From: Sinorhizobium meliloti 4H41
GTDB taxonomy: Bacteria > Pseudomonadota > Alphaproteobacteria > Rhizobiales > Rhizobiaceae
Direction: 5' to 3'
DNA length: 64,000 bases
NCBI RefSeq assembly: GCF_000375585.1
Contig: NZ_AQWP01000002.1
Location: 620,001-684,000 of the forward strand
Shown: piece after piece, positions 55,521 to 63,669 of the stretch
Numbering within the stretch: position 1 is the first letter of the stretch
Layout: every line of letters begins with the position of its first letter
Notes under the pieces: generated by a model
Database searches by the model: none
What the model was told of the DNA's origin: nothing
Seen by the model: the letters and a program-made list of their open reading frames with translations, nothing else
Program-made: the position numbers and the translations under genes

Positions 55521-56378
55521 TTATCCCTTCACCGCACCGAGCGACAGGCCTTCGACGAGGTAGCGCTGGGCGTAGAGTGCGAGTGCGAGCGTCGGCGTGA
55601 TCGAGAGCACGATCGCGGCGGCGATCTGGCCGTACTGGATGCCCGAGGCCGTGACGAAAGCCAGCGCGCCGACTGTCACCGGCTGCTTGTCCGCGGACGC
55701 CAGCACCAGGGCGAACACGAAATTGTTCCACGCGAAGATGAAGGCGAGCAGACCGGCCGCTGCGATCCCGGGACCTGCCAGCGGCAGGGCGATCTTGCGG
55801 AACGTCGAAAACCAGGAGTGGCCGGCGATGCGATAGGCATATTCGACATCGGCCGAGATGTCCTCGAAGTAGCCGCGCACGATCCAGAGGATGAGCGGCA
55901 GGCAGATCAGCTGGTAGATCCAGATGAGACCGAAATAGGTGTTCGAGAGGCCGAGCCACTGAAAATACTGCGTCAGGGGCAGCAGCACGAGCAACGGCGG
56001 CGCAAAGCGGAAGGAGAGCAGCGTGAAGGCGATGTCCTCCGACCCCCTGAACTTGTGCCGCGCGAAGGCATAGGCCGCCGGCACGCCGAGGACCAGCGCC
56101 AGAGCTACGGAAGCGACCGACAGCAGAACCGAATTGCCGAGATTGCGCATGAAGGCGATATCGAGCGTGCCGGAAGCCGTCTGGAGTTTGCCGGTGATCA
56201 GCGCCGCATAATTCTCGAGCGTCGGCGTGAAGACCACCGATGGGGGTATTCTGAGGATCGTCTCGTTCGTCTGGAACGACATGAGGAAGATCCAGATGAT
56301 CGGAAACATGAAGAAGACGACGACCAGGGTGAGCGCGACGCCGCGCAGGAGCCGTTCGACCGGAGAGGTGGTTTCCAT
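55521..56378 (-). CDS. ABC sugar/polyol transporter permease (MalG-type)
   Basis: A 285-residue inner-membrane permease with six hydrophobic segments; EAA loop at EYAYRIAGHSWFSTFRKIALPLAGPG. AAGLLAFIFAWNNFVFAL is a typical MalG block. AAGGAGGCCGAAA precedes the ATG at 56378. Four bases separate its stop from the ATPase 2 start. A pair with the MalF-type gene at 56390. Confidence 0.92.
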   Translation of the reverse strand: METTSPVERLLRGVALTLVVVFFMFPIIWIFLMSFQTNETILRIPPSVVFTPTLENYAALITGKLQTASGTLDIAFMRNLGNSVLLSVASVALALVLGVPAAYAFARHKFRGSEDIAFTLLSFRFAPPLLVLLPLTQYFQWLGLSNTYFGLIWIYQLICLPLILWIVRGYFEDISADVEYAYRIAGHSWFSTFRKIALPLAGPGIAAAGLLAFIFAWNNFVFALVLASADKQPVTVGALAFVTASGIQYGQIAAAIVLSITPTLALALYAQRYLVEGLSLGAVKG

Positions 56379-56389
56379 TTTCGGCCTCC

Positions 56390-57313
56390 TTACGCTTCGC
56401 CGCGGGCGCGTTCGCGCAGCCGGAGCCAGTTCTTGATGAAGATGTTCGACAGGGCGTAGGTGATAGCCCACAGGATGATCAGCAGCGCCGCGGAACGCCC
56501 CACATTGGTCGACTGGAAGAAGTTGAGGTAAGCCTCGACCTGGAAGACCGTCAGCGTGTCCCCGGGTCCGCCCTGCGTCATCGCGTAGATGATGTCGAAC
56601 TGCTGGATCGAATCGAGCAGCCGGAAGAGCGTCGCCGTCAGAATATAGGGCGTCAGCATCGGCAAGGTGATGCGGAAGAAGACGAAACTGCGCGGCACGC
56701 CGTCGAGCGCCGCCGCTTCGAAAGGCTGCGTCGGCAGCGAGCGGAGGCCCGCGAGCAGCAGGATCATGATGAAGGGCGTATAGACCCAGATGTCGACCAG
56801 CACGACGGTCAGCAGCGCCGTGTCCGGCGACGAGGCCCAGCGGAAATTCTCAAGGCCTACGAGGCTTGCGAGATAGCTCAGGATTCCGAAGCCGGGATTG
56901 GTCATCAGCTTCCACATCAGCGCGGCGAGCGCCGGGGCCGTCATCAGCGGCAGGAGCAGCATGATCGAGATGAAGTTGTTGACCGTGGAGCGGCGCTGCA
57001 AGAGCAGCGCGATGCCGAGACCGAGCAGCAGCTCCAGGGTCACGGTGACGCCGGCATAGAGCAGCGAGATCTTCAGCGTGTTCCAGAAACCCGGATCGGT
57101 GAAGAAGTTCAGATAGTTCTCACCCCAGTTGAACTGGCGTGCCCAGGGCTGGCTAAGCCGGTAGCGCTGGAAGGAATAGATCACCGCCGTGAAGAACGGG
57201 ATCAGGATACCGATGCACACGAGAAGCGCCGGCAGGGAGAGCACATAGGGCAAGGCCCTCTTGCTGATCCCGAACCTGCTGCCCCTTGGGCTGGAGTGCG
57301 TTACTGAAGCCAT
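56390..57313 (-). CDS. ABC sugar/polyol transporter permease (MalF-type)
   Basis: A 307-residue inner-membrane permease of the CUT1 family: PYVLSLPALLVCIGILIPFF as first span, then the EAA loop at FEAAALDGVPRSFVFFRITLPMLTP. Its stop lies 11 bases before the MalG-type start. The gap between the binding protein and this gene (57314-57501) contains a GC-rich hairpin that could reduce downstream expression, a common way to keep binding protein in excess. Confidence 0.92.
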   Translation of the reverse strand: MASVTHSSPRGSRFGISKRALPYVLSLPALLVCIGILIPFFTAVIYSFQRYRLSQPWARQFNWGENYLNFFTDPGFWNTLKISLLYAGVTVTLELLLGLGIALLLQRRSTVNNFISIMLLLPLMTAPALAALMWKLMTNPGFGILSYLASLVGLENFRWASSPDTALLTVVLVDIWVYTPFIMILLLAGLRSLPTQPFEAAALDGVPRSFVFFRITLPMLTPYILTATLFRLLDSIQQFDIIYAMTQGGPGDTLTVFQVEAYLNFFQSTNVGRSAALLIILWAITYALSNIFIKNWLRLRERARGEA

Positions 57314-57414
57314 GGCCAGCTCCGTCTAAATGCCTGTGTCTATGACATAAGGGGTCGGCCGCGGCCGGCGCAGCCAGACCCCCTCTTCCATTTGCTTTTC
57401 GTGCCGGAACGGCG

Positions 57415-57431
57415 GCCCGCCGGCGGCGGGC
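57415..57431 (-). other. GC-rich hairpin between binding protein and permease genes
   Basis: GCCCGC at 57415-57420 pairs with GCGGGC at 57426-57431 around five bases, within the 188-base gap. No T tract follows, so it is a possible RNA-stability or attenuation element rather than a terminator. Confidence 0.4.
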
Positions 57432-57501
57432 TGGCCTGGAGCGGGATGGATGCGAACCTTCGATGATGTCCGCCCGCATCCGCTCCAAGCCTGAGGTGCG
57501 A

Positions 57502-58947
57502 TCAGCCGAGCCCGGCTTCCGCGAGCTGCCGGTCGATGCTCTCGACAAGCCTGTCGAGACCCTCGTCGACCGGCACCTCCTTCGCCACCATCTTCTGCAG
57601 CGTCGCCGCCCATTCGGTGGTGAGGTCGAAGAAAAGCGGCTGGGGGGTGAAGTGGATCTTCGCGCCCGGCGCCGAAACGTCGTGCATCTCCACATAACCG
57701 GGATAGCTCTTGTTCAACCGCTCGCGGAAGATCTCGTCTTTCCAGACCGATGCCCGGACCGGGTTGACGAAGTCCATCTTGGTCGCGCCGAAGATCGCGT
57801 GCTCGAGACCCGATGCCCATTGCAGGAAGTACCAGGTCGCATCCTTGTCCTTCGCGAAGTTGGACATGGCCAGCGACCAGATCCAGATGTTCGGCGTCGG
57901 AGCCTTTGCTTCCGGGTTGGCGGCAAACGGCGCGTAGGCGAGCTTGCCGGCCATCTTGTTATCGCCGCCATTCATGAAGTAGCCGAGAATGTCGGCGTCG
58001 TAGATCATGGCGGAGGCGCCGGCGCCGAGGTCCGTGCCGACCTGGTACCAGGTGTAGGTCGACCAGTCCTTCGGGCCGCTCTCCTGGATCATCTGCACCC
58101 ATTTCGCGTGGAAGGCCTTGGATTCAGGCGTATTCATCGCGGCCGAAAGCTTGCCGTCCTCCGAGACGTTCAGATCCTTCTGGCCGAAATTCGCGTAGCC
58201 GGAAAGGAAGCCCGGATGGATGGTCGCCCAGGAACGCGACCCGCGCACGCCGATGCCGTAGACGCCGCCGCCCACGTCCTTGTTGAGCTTTGCCGCGGTA
58301 GCGACGAGTTCATCGAGGTTCTTCGGAACGCTTGCGCCGACCTTTTCGAACATCTCCTGATTATAGGAGAGGTTGTTCTGCTCGTAGCCCCACGGAATGC
58401 ACCATTGCTTGGCATCTTCCGAACCGAGCGCACCGCCCGGCTGTCCGTTCCATGCGCAGGAAGCCTTGACGCCCGGCAGGAAGTCGTCCCAGCCATATTG
58501 CGGATTTGTCTTCGCCGGATCCTTGATCCACTCGTTGAGGTCCGTGATCCAGCCGGCCGGACCGTAGGTCCAGGTCATGTAGGCGCCGGTCATGAAGGCG
58601 TCGTATTCCGACGAGCCGGAAGAGAGCGCCGCCGTCACCTTGTCGAAATAGACGTCCTCCGGGAAGACGTCATAGGTGACTTCGATGCCGGTCAGGTCCT
58701 TGAACGCCTGAAGATTGGCGATCATCGCATCCGCATAAGGGTGCTTGTTCAGGAGCAGCTTCAGCGACTTGCCGGAATGTGCCTTCCAGTCGAAGTCGGC
58801 GGCAAGCGCCTGGGTCGACATCATGTTGAACAGGGTGCCGGCGGTGCCCGCCGTCAGGCCTGCCGCGCCAAGGCCCTTCAACAGGCCGCGACGGTCCACC
58901 TCTCCGCGCAGGAATGCGCCAATGAGGTCTTTCTCCTTGTCGTACAT
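57502..58947 (-). CDS. ABC sugar/polyol transporter substrate-binding protein
   Basis: A 481-residue periplasmic receptor of the CUT1 family. The N-terminus has a Tat-like pair (DRRGLLKG) and a hydrophobic segment to ALAADF. The mature part (KSLKLLLNKHPYADAM; TYDVFPEDVYFDKV; GGVYGIGVRGSRSW) is related to sugar and glycerol/polyol binders. First structural gene after the SorC regulator. With two permeases and two ATPases it forms a five-gene importer; organisation matches rhizobial GlpVPQST and MptABCDE, so the ligand is probably a polyol. Confidence 0.9.
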   Translation of the reverse strand: MYDKEKDLIGAFLRGEVDRRGLLKGLGAAGLTAGTAGTLFNMMSTQALAADFDWKAHSGKSLKLLLNKHPYADAMIANLQAFKDLTGIEVTYDVFPEDVYFDKVTAALSSGSSEYDAFMTGAYMTWTYGPAGWITDLNEWIKDPAKTNPQYGWDDFLPGVKASCAWNGQPGGALGSEDAKQWCIPWGYEQNNLSYNQEMFEKVGASVPKNLDELVATAAKLNKDVGGGVYGIGVRGSRSWATIHPGFLSGYANFGQKDLNVSEDGKLSAAMNTPESKAFHAKWVQMIQESGPKDWSTYTWYQVGTDLGAGASAMIYDADILGYFMNGGDNKMAGKLAYAPFAANPEAKAPTPNIWIWSLAMSNFAKDKDATWYFLQWASGLEHAIFGATKMDFVNPVRASVWKDEIFRERLNKSYPGYVEMHDVSAPGAKIHFTPQPLFFDLTTEWAATLQKMVAKEVPVDEGLDRLVESIDRQLAEAGLG

Positions 58948-59062
58948 CTGTTTTCTCCTCCACTACGGGTAAAACTGCTCGACTGAGCTGCCGGCTACCC
59001 AACCGGTATTGCCTCCCTGGACCGCAGCGCCGATTTTCGTCGCTCCTCGGTCCCGTGTTTTC

Positions 59063-60049
59063 TCAAGCGGCGAGCGTCTGCGCAGTGCGCTCGTCGGTGA
59101 TGAGTCCGCTCAGGAACCCGCTCTCCAGGACCGCGCGAATCGGGCGCGCCTTGACCCTGCCCCCGGCAATCGCCACGGTGCGGCGGTTCTGCAGGTCCTG
59201 CCGGCCAAGCGTGAAGGTGCGGTTCGAAAGCGCGGTCTCTATCGGCCTGCCCTTCTCGTCGAAGAAGTGGCCGAGCAGTTCGCCCACGCCGCCCGCTTTC
59301 TGGATCTCCGCTATTTCGCGCATCTCGATCATCCCGGTCGCCACAAGCGATGCCTCGCGCTCGGCCGTACCGATCCCGACCATCAGAAGGTCGGCCGACT
59401 TCGCGAGATCGAAGACCTCCCGCACGCCGCGCTGGCTGAAAAGGACATCGCGGTCCTCGACCGTATTCGCGAAGAACGGCACCGGCATCACATAGGCTTC
59501 CGCGCCCGTGCGCTCTGCCAGGCGGTGGATAACGTCATGCGGATTGGCGGAGAATTTTCGCGTGAGCCCGCCGAGCAGAGAAACGAAGCGCGTGTTGTTG
59601 CTCGCCGTGCGCGGCATGTACTCGATGCTGGCTGCGAGCGTGCGTCCGTGGCCGACGCCGATCAACGCCGTCTCTCCGCGCTCTATCTCGCGTCTGAGAA
59701 ACTGCGCCCCGGAGATGCCGAGCGCCTTCAACGGCAGGTCGTCGCTGTCGAAGTCCGGGACCACCTCGCAATAGTCCAGGCCGTAACGGCTGGAAAGCTT
59801 CTGCTCCAGCTCGACGCATTCGGAGACGTCCCCGTCGATATAGACTTTCACCAACCCTTCCTGGTTGGCCTTCATGATCAGCCGGTGTGCTTTGAGCGAC
59901 GTGAGCCCCAGGCGCTTGGCGACCTCGGCCTGGGTCAGCCCGCCGGCGTAATGCAGCCAGGCGGCGCGGGTTGCCATGCTCGCCTCGTCCTCGCGGACAG
60001 CCATTCCACCGATGCTCGCCATATCCTCCCACCCGATGCTGCGCTGCAT
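59063..60049 (-). CDS. SorC/DeoR-type sugar-binding transcriptional regulator (EryD-like)
   Basis: A 328-residue regulator: N-terminal HTH AGGLTQAEVAKRLGLTSLKAHRLI and a C-terminal SorC sugar-binding domain (GVGHGRTLAASIEYMP; LMVGIGTAERE; VAIAGGRVKARPIRAVL). Opens a long minus-strand operon, as EryD is linked to ery genes, and is probably its ligand-controlled regulator. The ATG at 60049 is taken; in-frame ATGs at 60022 and 60004 are alternatives. The 180 bases upstream are AT-rich and carry palindromes that may be its operators. Confidence 0.88.
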   Translation of the reverse strand: MQRSIGWEDMASIGGMAVREDEASMATRAAWLHYAGGLTQAEVAKRLGLTSLKAHRLIMKANQEGLVKVYIDGDVSECVELEQKLSSRYGLDYCEVVPDFDSDDLPLKALGISGAQFLRREIERGETALIGVGHGRTLAASIEYMPRTASNNTRFVSLLGGLTRKFSANPHDVIHRLAERTGAEAYVMPVPFFANTVEDRDVLFSQRGVREVFDLAKSADLLMVGIGTAEREASLVATGMIEMREIAEIQKAGGVGELLGHFFDEKGRPIETALSNRTFTLGRQDLQNRRTVAIAGGRVKARPIRAVLESGFLSGLITDERTAQTLAA

Positions 60050-60125
60050 GATAAATTTTGCAGCGCATGATATTTTTATCTCAATATGAAATAATTTTCA
60101 CGGGTTGAAAAAATTGTCAAGTCTC
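60050..60125. promoter_or_regulatory. AT-rich promoter/operator region of the polyol operon
   Basis: An AT-rich tract just upstream of the SorC gene. It holds a direct repeat CATGATA(A/T)... at about 60047 and 60066 (19 bases apart) and a palindrome TGAAA-N4-TTTCA at 60087-60100. Composition and position fit the operon's promoter with SorC operators; no -35/-10 pair is assigned. Confidence 0.5.
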
Positions 60126-60231
60126 AGTTGGTCGCATGCCGAAAAAACGCGGGCACATCGGCGATGCGTCCCGCGGAGTTTTCGAAAAGCCAATGGCGTC
60201 AGGTGATCGGCAGACGCGGAAGCCCGCCTCT

Positions 60232-61035
60232 CTAATGGCCGAGATTCTTGATGTAGAGAGACAGGAGCTGGGTTTGCGAGGAAATGCCGAGCTTCCGATA
60301 GACGTTGCGGCGGTGGACTTTGACCGTGCCCGTCGAAATGCCGAGCTTCAATCCGATCGATTCGGAAGAATGGCCCTGGAGCACGAGTTCGATGATCGCC
60401 GCTTCCCGCTCGGTAAGATTGAGGTGCCGCCAGACCCCGTCTGCCGGAGGATGTGCCGCCTTCCGGCGGCCCCGGCCCTTTTTCGCGAGCGCCATATCGA
60501 AGCGACGGTCGAGTTCCGCCCAATGATGGCGCACGAGGGCCGCCACCAGCAGCTCCGCCTTCTTCAGCAAAGCGAATTCCGTCGCGCTGAAGACCCCCGT
60601 CGCCTCCCGCCGCATCAAGGAGAGGACGACGGTGACCTGTTCGCTGACCGGCACGAAGAAGCCGACCTCCTCGGCAAGCCCCGTCTGGACGTAGTAGGTC
60701 CGGTAGTATTCGCTCGAGAAAAAGCGGTCGGGCGCCAGTTCGCGCATGCGCCACACGCCGGGCTTGGGGGCACGAGCGGCGTGATAGAACGGATCGAGCA
60801 GATAAGGTCCGGCCTGATAGAGGCTCACGAAGAGCACGTGATCCTCGGCGTCGAACGTACTGTAAAGGTCGAGCGGCCGTTCTTTTCCGCGATAGGCGAA
60901 GACGACGACGTAATCGAATGTCATCAGGGTGGACATCAGTCCCCGGAATGTGCAGCCGACAGCCTCGTCATCCATCGGGGCGCCGTTCACCAGCGGCGCC
61001 ATCGCCTGAAAAAGTCTGTCGAGGTCGATGCCCAA
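60232..61035 (-). CDS. LuxR-family transcriptional regulator
   Basis: About 267 residues. The C-terminal HTH (LTEREAAIIELVLQGHSSESIGLKLGISTGTVKVHRRNVYRKLGI, as spaced helices) is typical LuxR/GerE. The N-terminal about 180 residues have no autoinducer-domain motif that I can see and may sense a metabolite. The TTG at 61035 follows GGGAGAACCGT; an ATG at 61089 would begin inside the operator-like repeats, so the shorter form is preferred, with low certainty. Divergent from the PotA-like importer, which it probably controls. Confidence 0.82.
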   Translation of the reverse strand: MGIDLDRLFQAMAPLVNGAPMDDEAVGCTFRGLMSTLMTFDYVVVFAYRGKERPLDLYSTFDAEDHVLFVSLYQAGPYLLDPFYHAARAPKPGVWRMRELAPDRFFSSEYYRTYYVQTGLAEEVGFFVPVSEQVTVVLSLMRREATGVFSATEFALLKKAELLVAALVRHHWAELDRRFDMALAKKGRGRRKAAHPPADGVWRHLNLTEREAAIIELVLQGHSSESIGLKLGISTGTVKVHRRNVYRKLGISSQTQLLSLYIKNLGH

Positions 61036-61063
61036 ACGGTTCTCCCGGGTCGCTCCGCCGCTC

Positions 61064-61123
61064 TGGGGTATACTCCTCCCACAGGGCATTCTGGGTTGAA
61101 ATACCTCTCTTGGGGTATATACC
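61064..61123. promoter_or_regulatory. Paired GGGGTATA(C/T) repeats in the divergent promoter
   Basis: Two related near-palindromes, TGGGGTATACTCC at 61064-61076 and TGGGGTATATACC at 61111-61123, 47 bases apart, sit between the LuxR gene and the importer operon. Each matches GGxGTATAxxCC-type symmetry. They are good candidates for LuxR binding sites. Confidence 0.5.
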
Positions 61124-61177
61124 GGCCCGGGCGATTTTGACTAGGCTATCCGATAATGACGGTGGAAGCGGCGGTGC

Positions 61178-62299
61178 ATGAACCGCGAGCAATTCCAAGA
61201 ACGACCGCAGGGAACAGACGTGACATCCGCTTCGACGAACGACATCGAATTCCGTTCGGTCGCCAAACGCTATGGCAGCGTAACGGCCGTATCGGACATC
61301 AACCTGACGGTGCCGAAGGGCGCCTTCGTTGCGCTGCTCGGCCCATCCGGCTGCGGCAAGACCACATGCCTGCGCATGATCGGCGGCTTCGAGCAGCCGA
61401 GCGAAGGCATGGTCTATATCGGCGGCCAGCCGATGAACGGCGTGCCTGCCTATCGCCGGCCGGTCAACATGGTGTTCCAGCAATATGCGCTTTTCCCGCA
61501 TCTCGATGTCGAGCAGAACGTCGCCTATGGCTTGAGGCAAATGCGTCCCCGCATCCCGGCCGCCGAGATCACCCGGCGTGCTCAGGAGGCGCTGGAGATG
61601 GTCCGCCTCGGCGGCTTCGGCAAGCGCCGGATCCACGAAATGTCCGGCGGACAGCAGCAGCGCGTGGCGCTCGCCCGCGCCATCGTCAACAAGCCGAAGG
61701 TGCTGCTCCTCGACGAGCCGCTCGCAGCGCTCGATAAGAAGCTGCGCACCGCCATGCAGATCGAACTGCAGAGCCTGCAGCGCGAGCTCGGCATCACCTT
61801 CGTGCTCGTCACGCACGATCAGGAAGAGGCGCTCTCGATGAGCGACTTCGTCTGCGTCATGAGCACCGGCCGCATCGTGCAGATCGGACCGCCGCAGGAG
61901 ATCTACGACCGCCCGGCAAGTCTCTTCGTCGCCGACTTCGTCGGCAAGGCCAACCGCATCGCCGGGTCGATCGAACCCGGCGCCGGCGCGGTCCTCCTCG
62001 CCAATGGCGTCGGACTTGCCAAGCCCGCCCGAGCCAACGGCACGGCGGGCCCGGTCATGGTTGCGCTGCGCCCGGAGGCGATAAGCCTGGTGCGTGACGG
62101 CAGCGCTGCGCTGCGCGGCACGGTGACCCACCGTATCTTCCTGGGCTCGTCCGTCGAATATTCGGTCGAGGTCGAGGGCCTCGGAGATTTTCTCGTTACC
62201 GCAGACCGCCGCAGCCTGAACGACAGCGATCTCGCCGAGCCGGGCGAAAGGATCGGGCTAAGCTTCGACCCGAATGCAATGCATGTCTTTCCGGCCTGA
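61178..62299 (+). CDS. ABC transporter ATP-binding protein (PotA-like)
   Basis: A 373-residue ATPase. Walker A GPSGCGKTT, Q-loop FQQYALFP, signature MSGGQQQRVALARAI, Walker B VLLLDEPLAALD and switch His VTHDQEEAL are canonical; TOBE domain from about residue 245 (GSIEPGAGAV; VALRPEAISL). First gene of a spermidine/putrescine-type importer with a binding protein (62351) and permease (63670). The ATG at 61178 is taken; a GTG at 61220 after AGGGAAC is a possible shorter start. Confidence 0.92.
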   Translation: MNREQFQERPQGTDVTSASTNDIEFRSVAKRYGSVTAVSDINLTVPKGAFVALLGPSGCGKTTCLRMIGGFEQPSEGMVYIGGQPMNGVPAYRRPVNMVFQQYALFPHLDVEQNVAYGLRQMRPRIPAAEITRRAQEALEMVRLGGFGKRRIHEMSGGQQQRVALARAIVNKPKVLLLDEPLAALDKKLRTAMQIELQSLQRELGITFVLVTHDQEEALSMSDFVCVMSTGRIVQIGPPQEIYDRPASLFVADFVGKANRIAGSIEPGAGAVLLANGVGLAKPARANGTAGPVMVALRPEAISLVRDGSAALRGTVTHRIFLGSSVEYSVEVEGLGDFLVTADRRSLNDSDLAEPGERIGLSFDPNAMHVFPA

Positions 62300-62350
62300 A
62301 GGGCCCGATCTGCCGCAATCAATTGACGTCAACGATAAGGGAACAGCATC

Positions 62351-63514
62351 ATGACCAAGTGGTACAGAGAGAATGCCCCGATCACCGCGGACAAGCTTGC
62401 CGACGAACTGATGCGCCTGAAGCGCGGCTCCGTTTCGCGTCGTCACTTTCTCGGCGTCACCGGCCTCGGCCTCGCGACGGCCGTATTGGCGCGCCAGCCC
62501 GGCCTCTTCAACTCCGCCGCTTACGCCGCCGGCGACCTCGGCACGCAGATGTCGATCGCCACCTGGCCGAACTATCACGATCCCGCCACCTTCGAAGCCT
62601 TTACCGCCGCGACCGGCGTTGCGGTCGAAGTCAACGTCTTCGGTTCCAACGAGGAAATGCTGGCGAAGCTGCAGGCGGGCGGCACCGGCTGGGACCTCTT
62701 CGTGCCCACGAACTACACGATCTCGACCTATGTGAAGCTCGGCCTGATCGACGAGCTCGATCTCTCCAAGCTGCCCAACTACGACGCCTCGACGGAAAAT
62801 GGGCGCTTCACCAATGAAGGCATCGTCGACGGAAAGACCTATGCCGTACCGAAGAACTGGGGAACCACTGGGATCGCGGTGAATTCCGACAAGATCAAGG
62901 CGCCGGTTGCGAGCTGGAAGGACTTCTTCGAGGTCGCGATGACGGAAGCCGACGGCCGCGCCATGGTGCACGACTATCAGCTGACCACCATCGGCAACGC
63001 GCTGGTCTCGCTCGGCTTTTCCTTCAATTCGGTCAAGCCCGAAGAGCTCGCCAAGGCCGAAGAGTTGCTGATCAAGGTCAAGCCGCATCTCTATGCCATC
63101 AACAGCGACTATCAGCCCTCGATGCGCGCGACCGATGCGTGGATGACCATGTGCTGGACCAATGACGGGGCCCAACTCAACCGCGACATGCCGGAGATCA
63201 AGTTCGTGCTCGGCAAGGACGGCGGCGAGATCTGGTCGGACTTCTATGCGATCCCGAAGAGTGCAGCGAACAAGCCCGCGGGCTACGCGTTGCTCGATTT
63301 CCTGATGACCCCGGAAAATGCCGTTAAAGAACACATCGCCAACGGCGCGCCGACGACCGACAGCCGCGTCATGAAGCTGCTCCCGGCCGATGTCACCTCG
63401 AACAAGATCGTCTATCCGGACGAAGCGGCCCTCACCCCGCTCGAATTCGGCGCTGCCGTGACGCTGACGGATCCCGGCCGCGCCGAGCTGATGGCGCGCT
63501 TCAAATCGGCTTGA
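62351..63514 (+). CDS. Spermidine/putrescine-type ABC binding protein (PotD-like)
   Basis: A 387-residue periplasmic receptor. A long N-terminal stretch leads to a Tat signal (SVSRRHFLGVTG, hydrophobic to about residue 60, cleavage near AYAAG). Mature part: SIATWPNYHDPATFEAF, VFGSNEEMLAKLQAGGTGWDLFVPTNY, GTTGIAVNSDKI and IPKSAANKPAGYALLDFLMTPEN are PotD-family blocks. Ligand is a polyamine or other small organic ligand; not decided. Follows the ATPase gene by 51 bases. Confidence 0.92.
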   Translation: MTKWYRENAPITADKLADELMRLKRGSVSRRHFLGVTGLGLATAVLARQPGLFNSAAYAAGDLGTQMSIATWPNYHDPATFEAFTAATGVAVEVNVFGSNEEMLAKLQAGGTGWDLFVPTNYTISTYVKLGLIDELDLSKLPNYDASTENGRFTNEGIVDGKTYAVPKNWGTTGIAVNSDKIKAPVASWKDFFEVAMTEADGRAMVHDYQLTTIGNALVSLGFSFNSVKPEELAKAEELLIKVKPHLYAINSDYQPSMRATDAWMTMCWTNDGAQLNRDMPEIKFVLGKDGGEIWSDFYAIPKSAANKPAGYALLDFLMTPENAVKEHIANGAPTTDSRVMKLLPADVTSNKIVYPDEAALTPLEFGAAVTLTDPGRAELMARFKSA

Positions 63515-63524
63515 ACATACGGGC

Positions 63525-63655
63525 AAGATCGCCCCTCATCCCGCTGCCGCGACCTTCTCCCCGTTTAACGGGGAGAAGGACACAAGCCGCGACGCCCCAG
63601 TCCCCTCTCGCCGCCTGCGGGGAGAGGGTTAGGGTGAGGGGCAGTTTCATTCCAG
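63525..63655. repeat. RIME1-like double palindrome
   Basis: Two adjacent hairpins: CCTTCTCCCCG-TTTAA-CGGGGAGAAGG (perfect) at about 63551-63580, then CCCCTCTCGCC...GGGGAGAGGG at about 63601-63630. Both are flanked by inverted CCCCTCA/TGAGGGG ends at about 63533 and 63640. The layout, two palindromes inside about 110 bases, is that of the dispersed rhizobial RIME1 element. It sits between the binding-protein and permease genes. Confidence 0.7.
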
Positions 63656-63669
63656 TTCACGGACAAACC

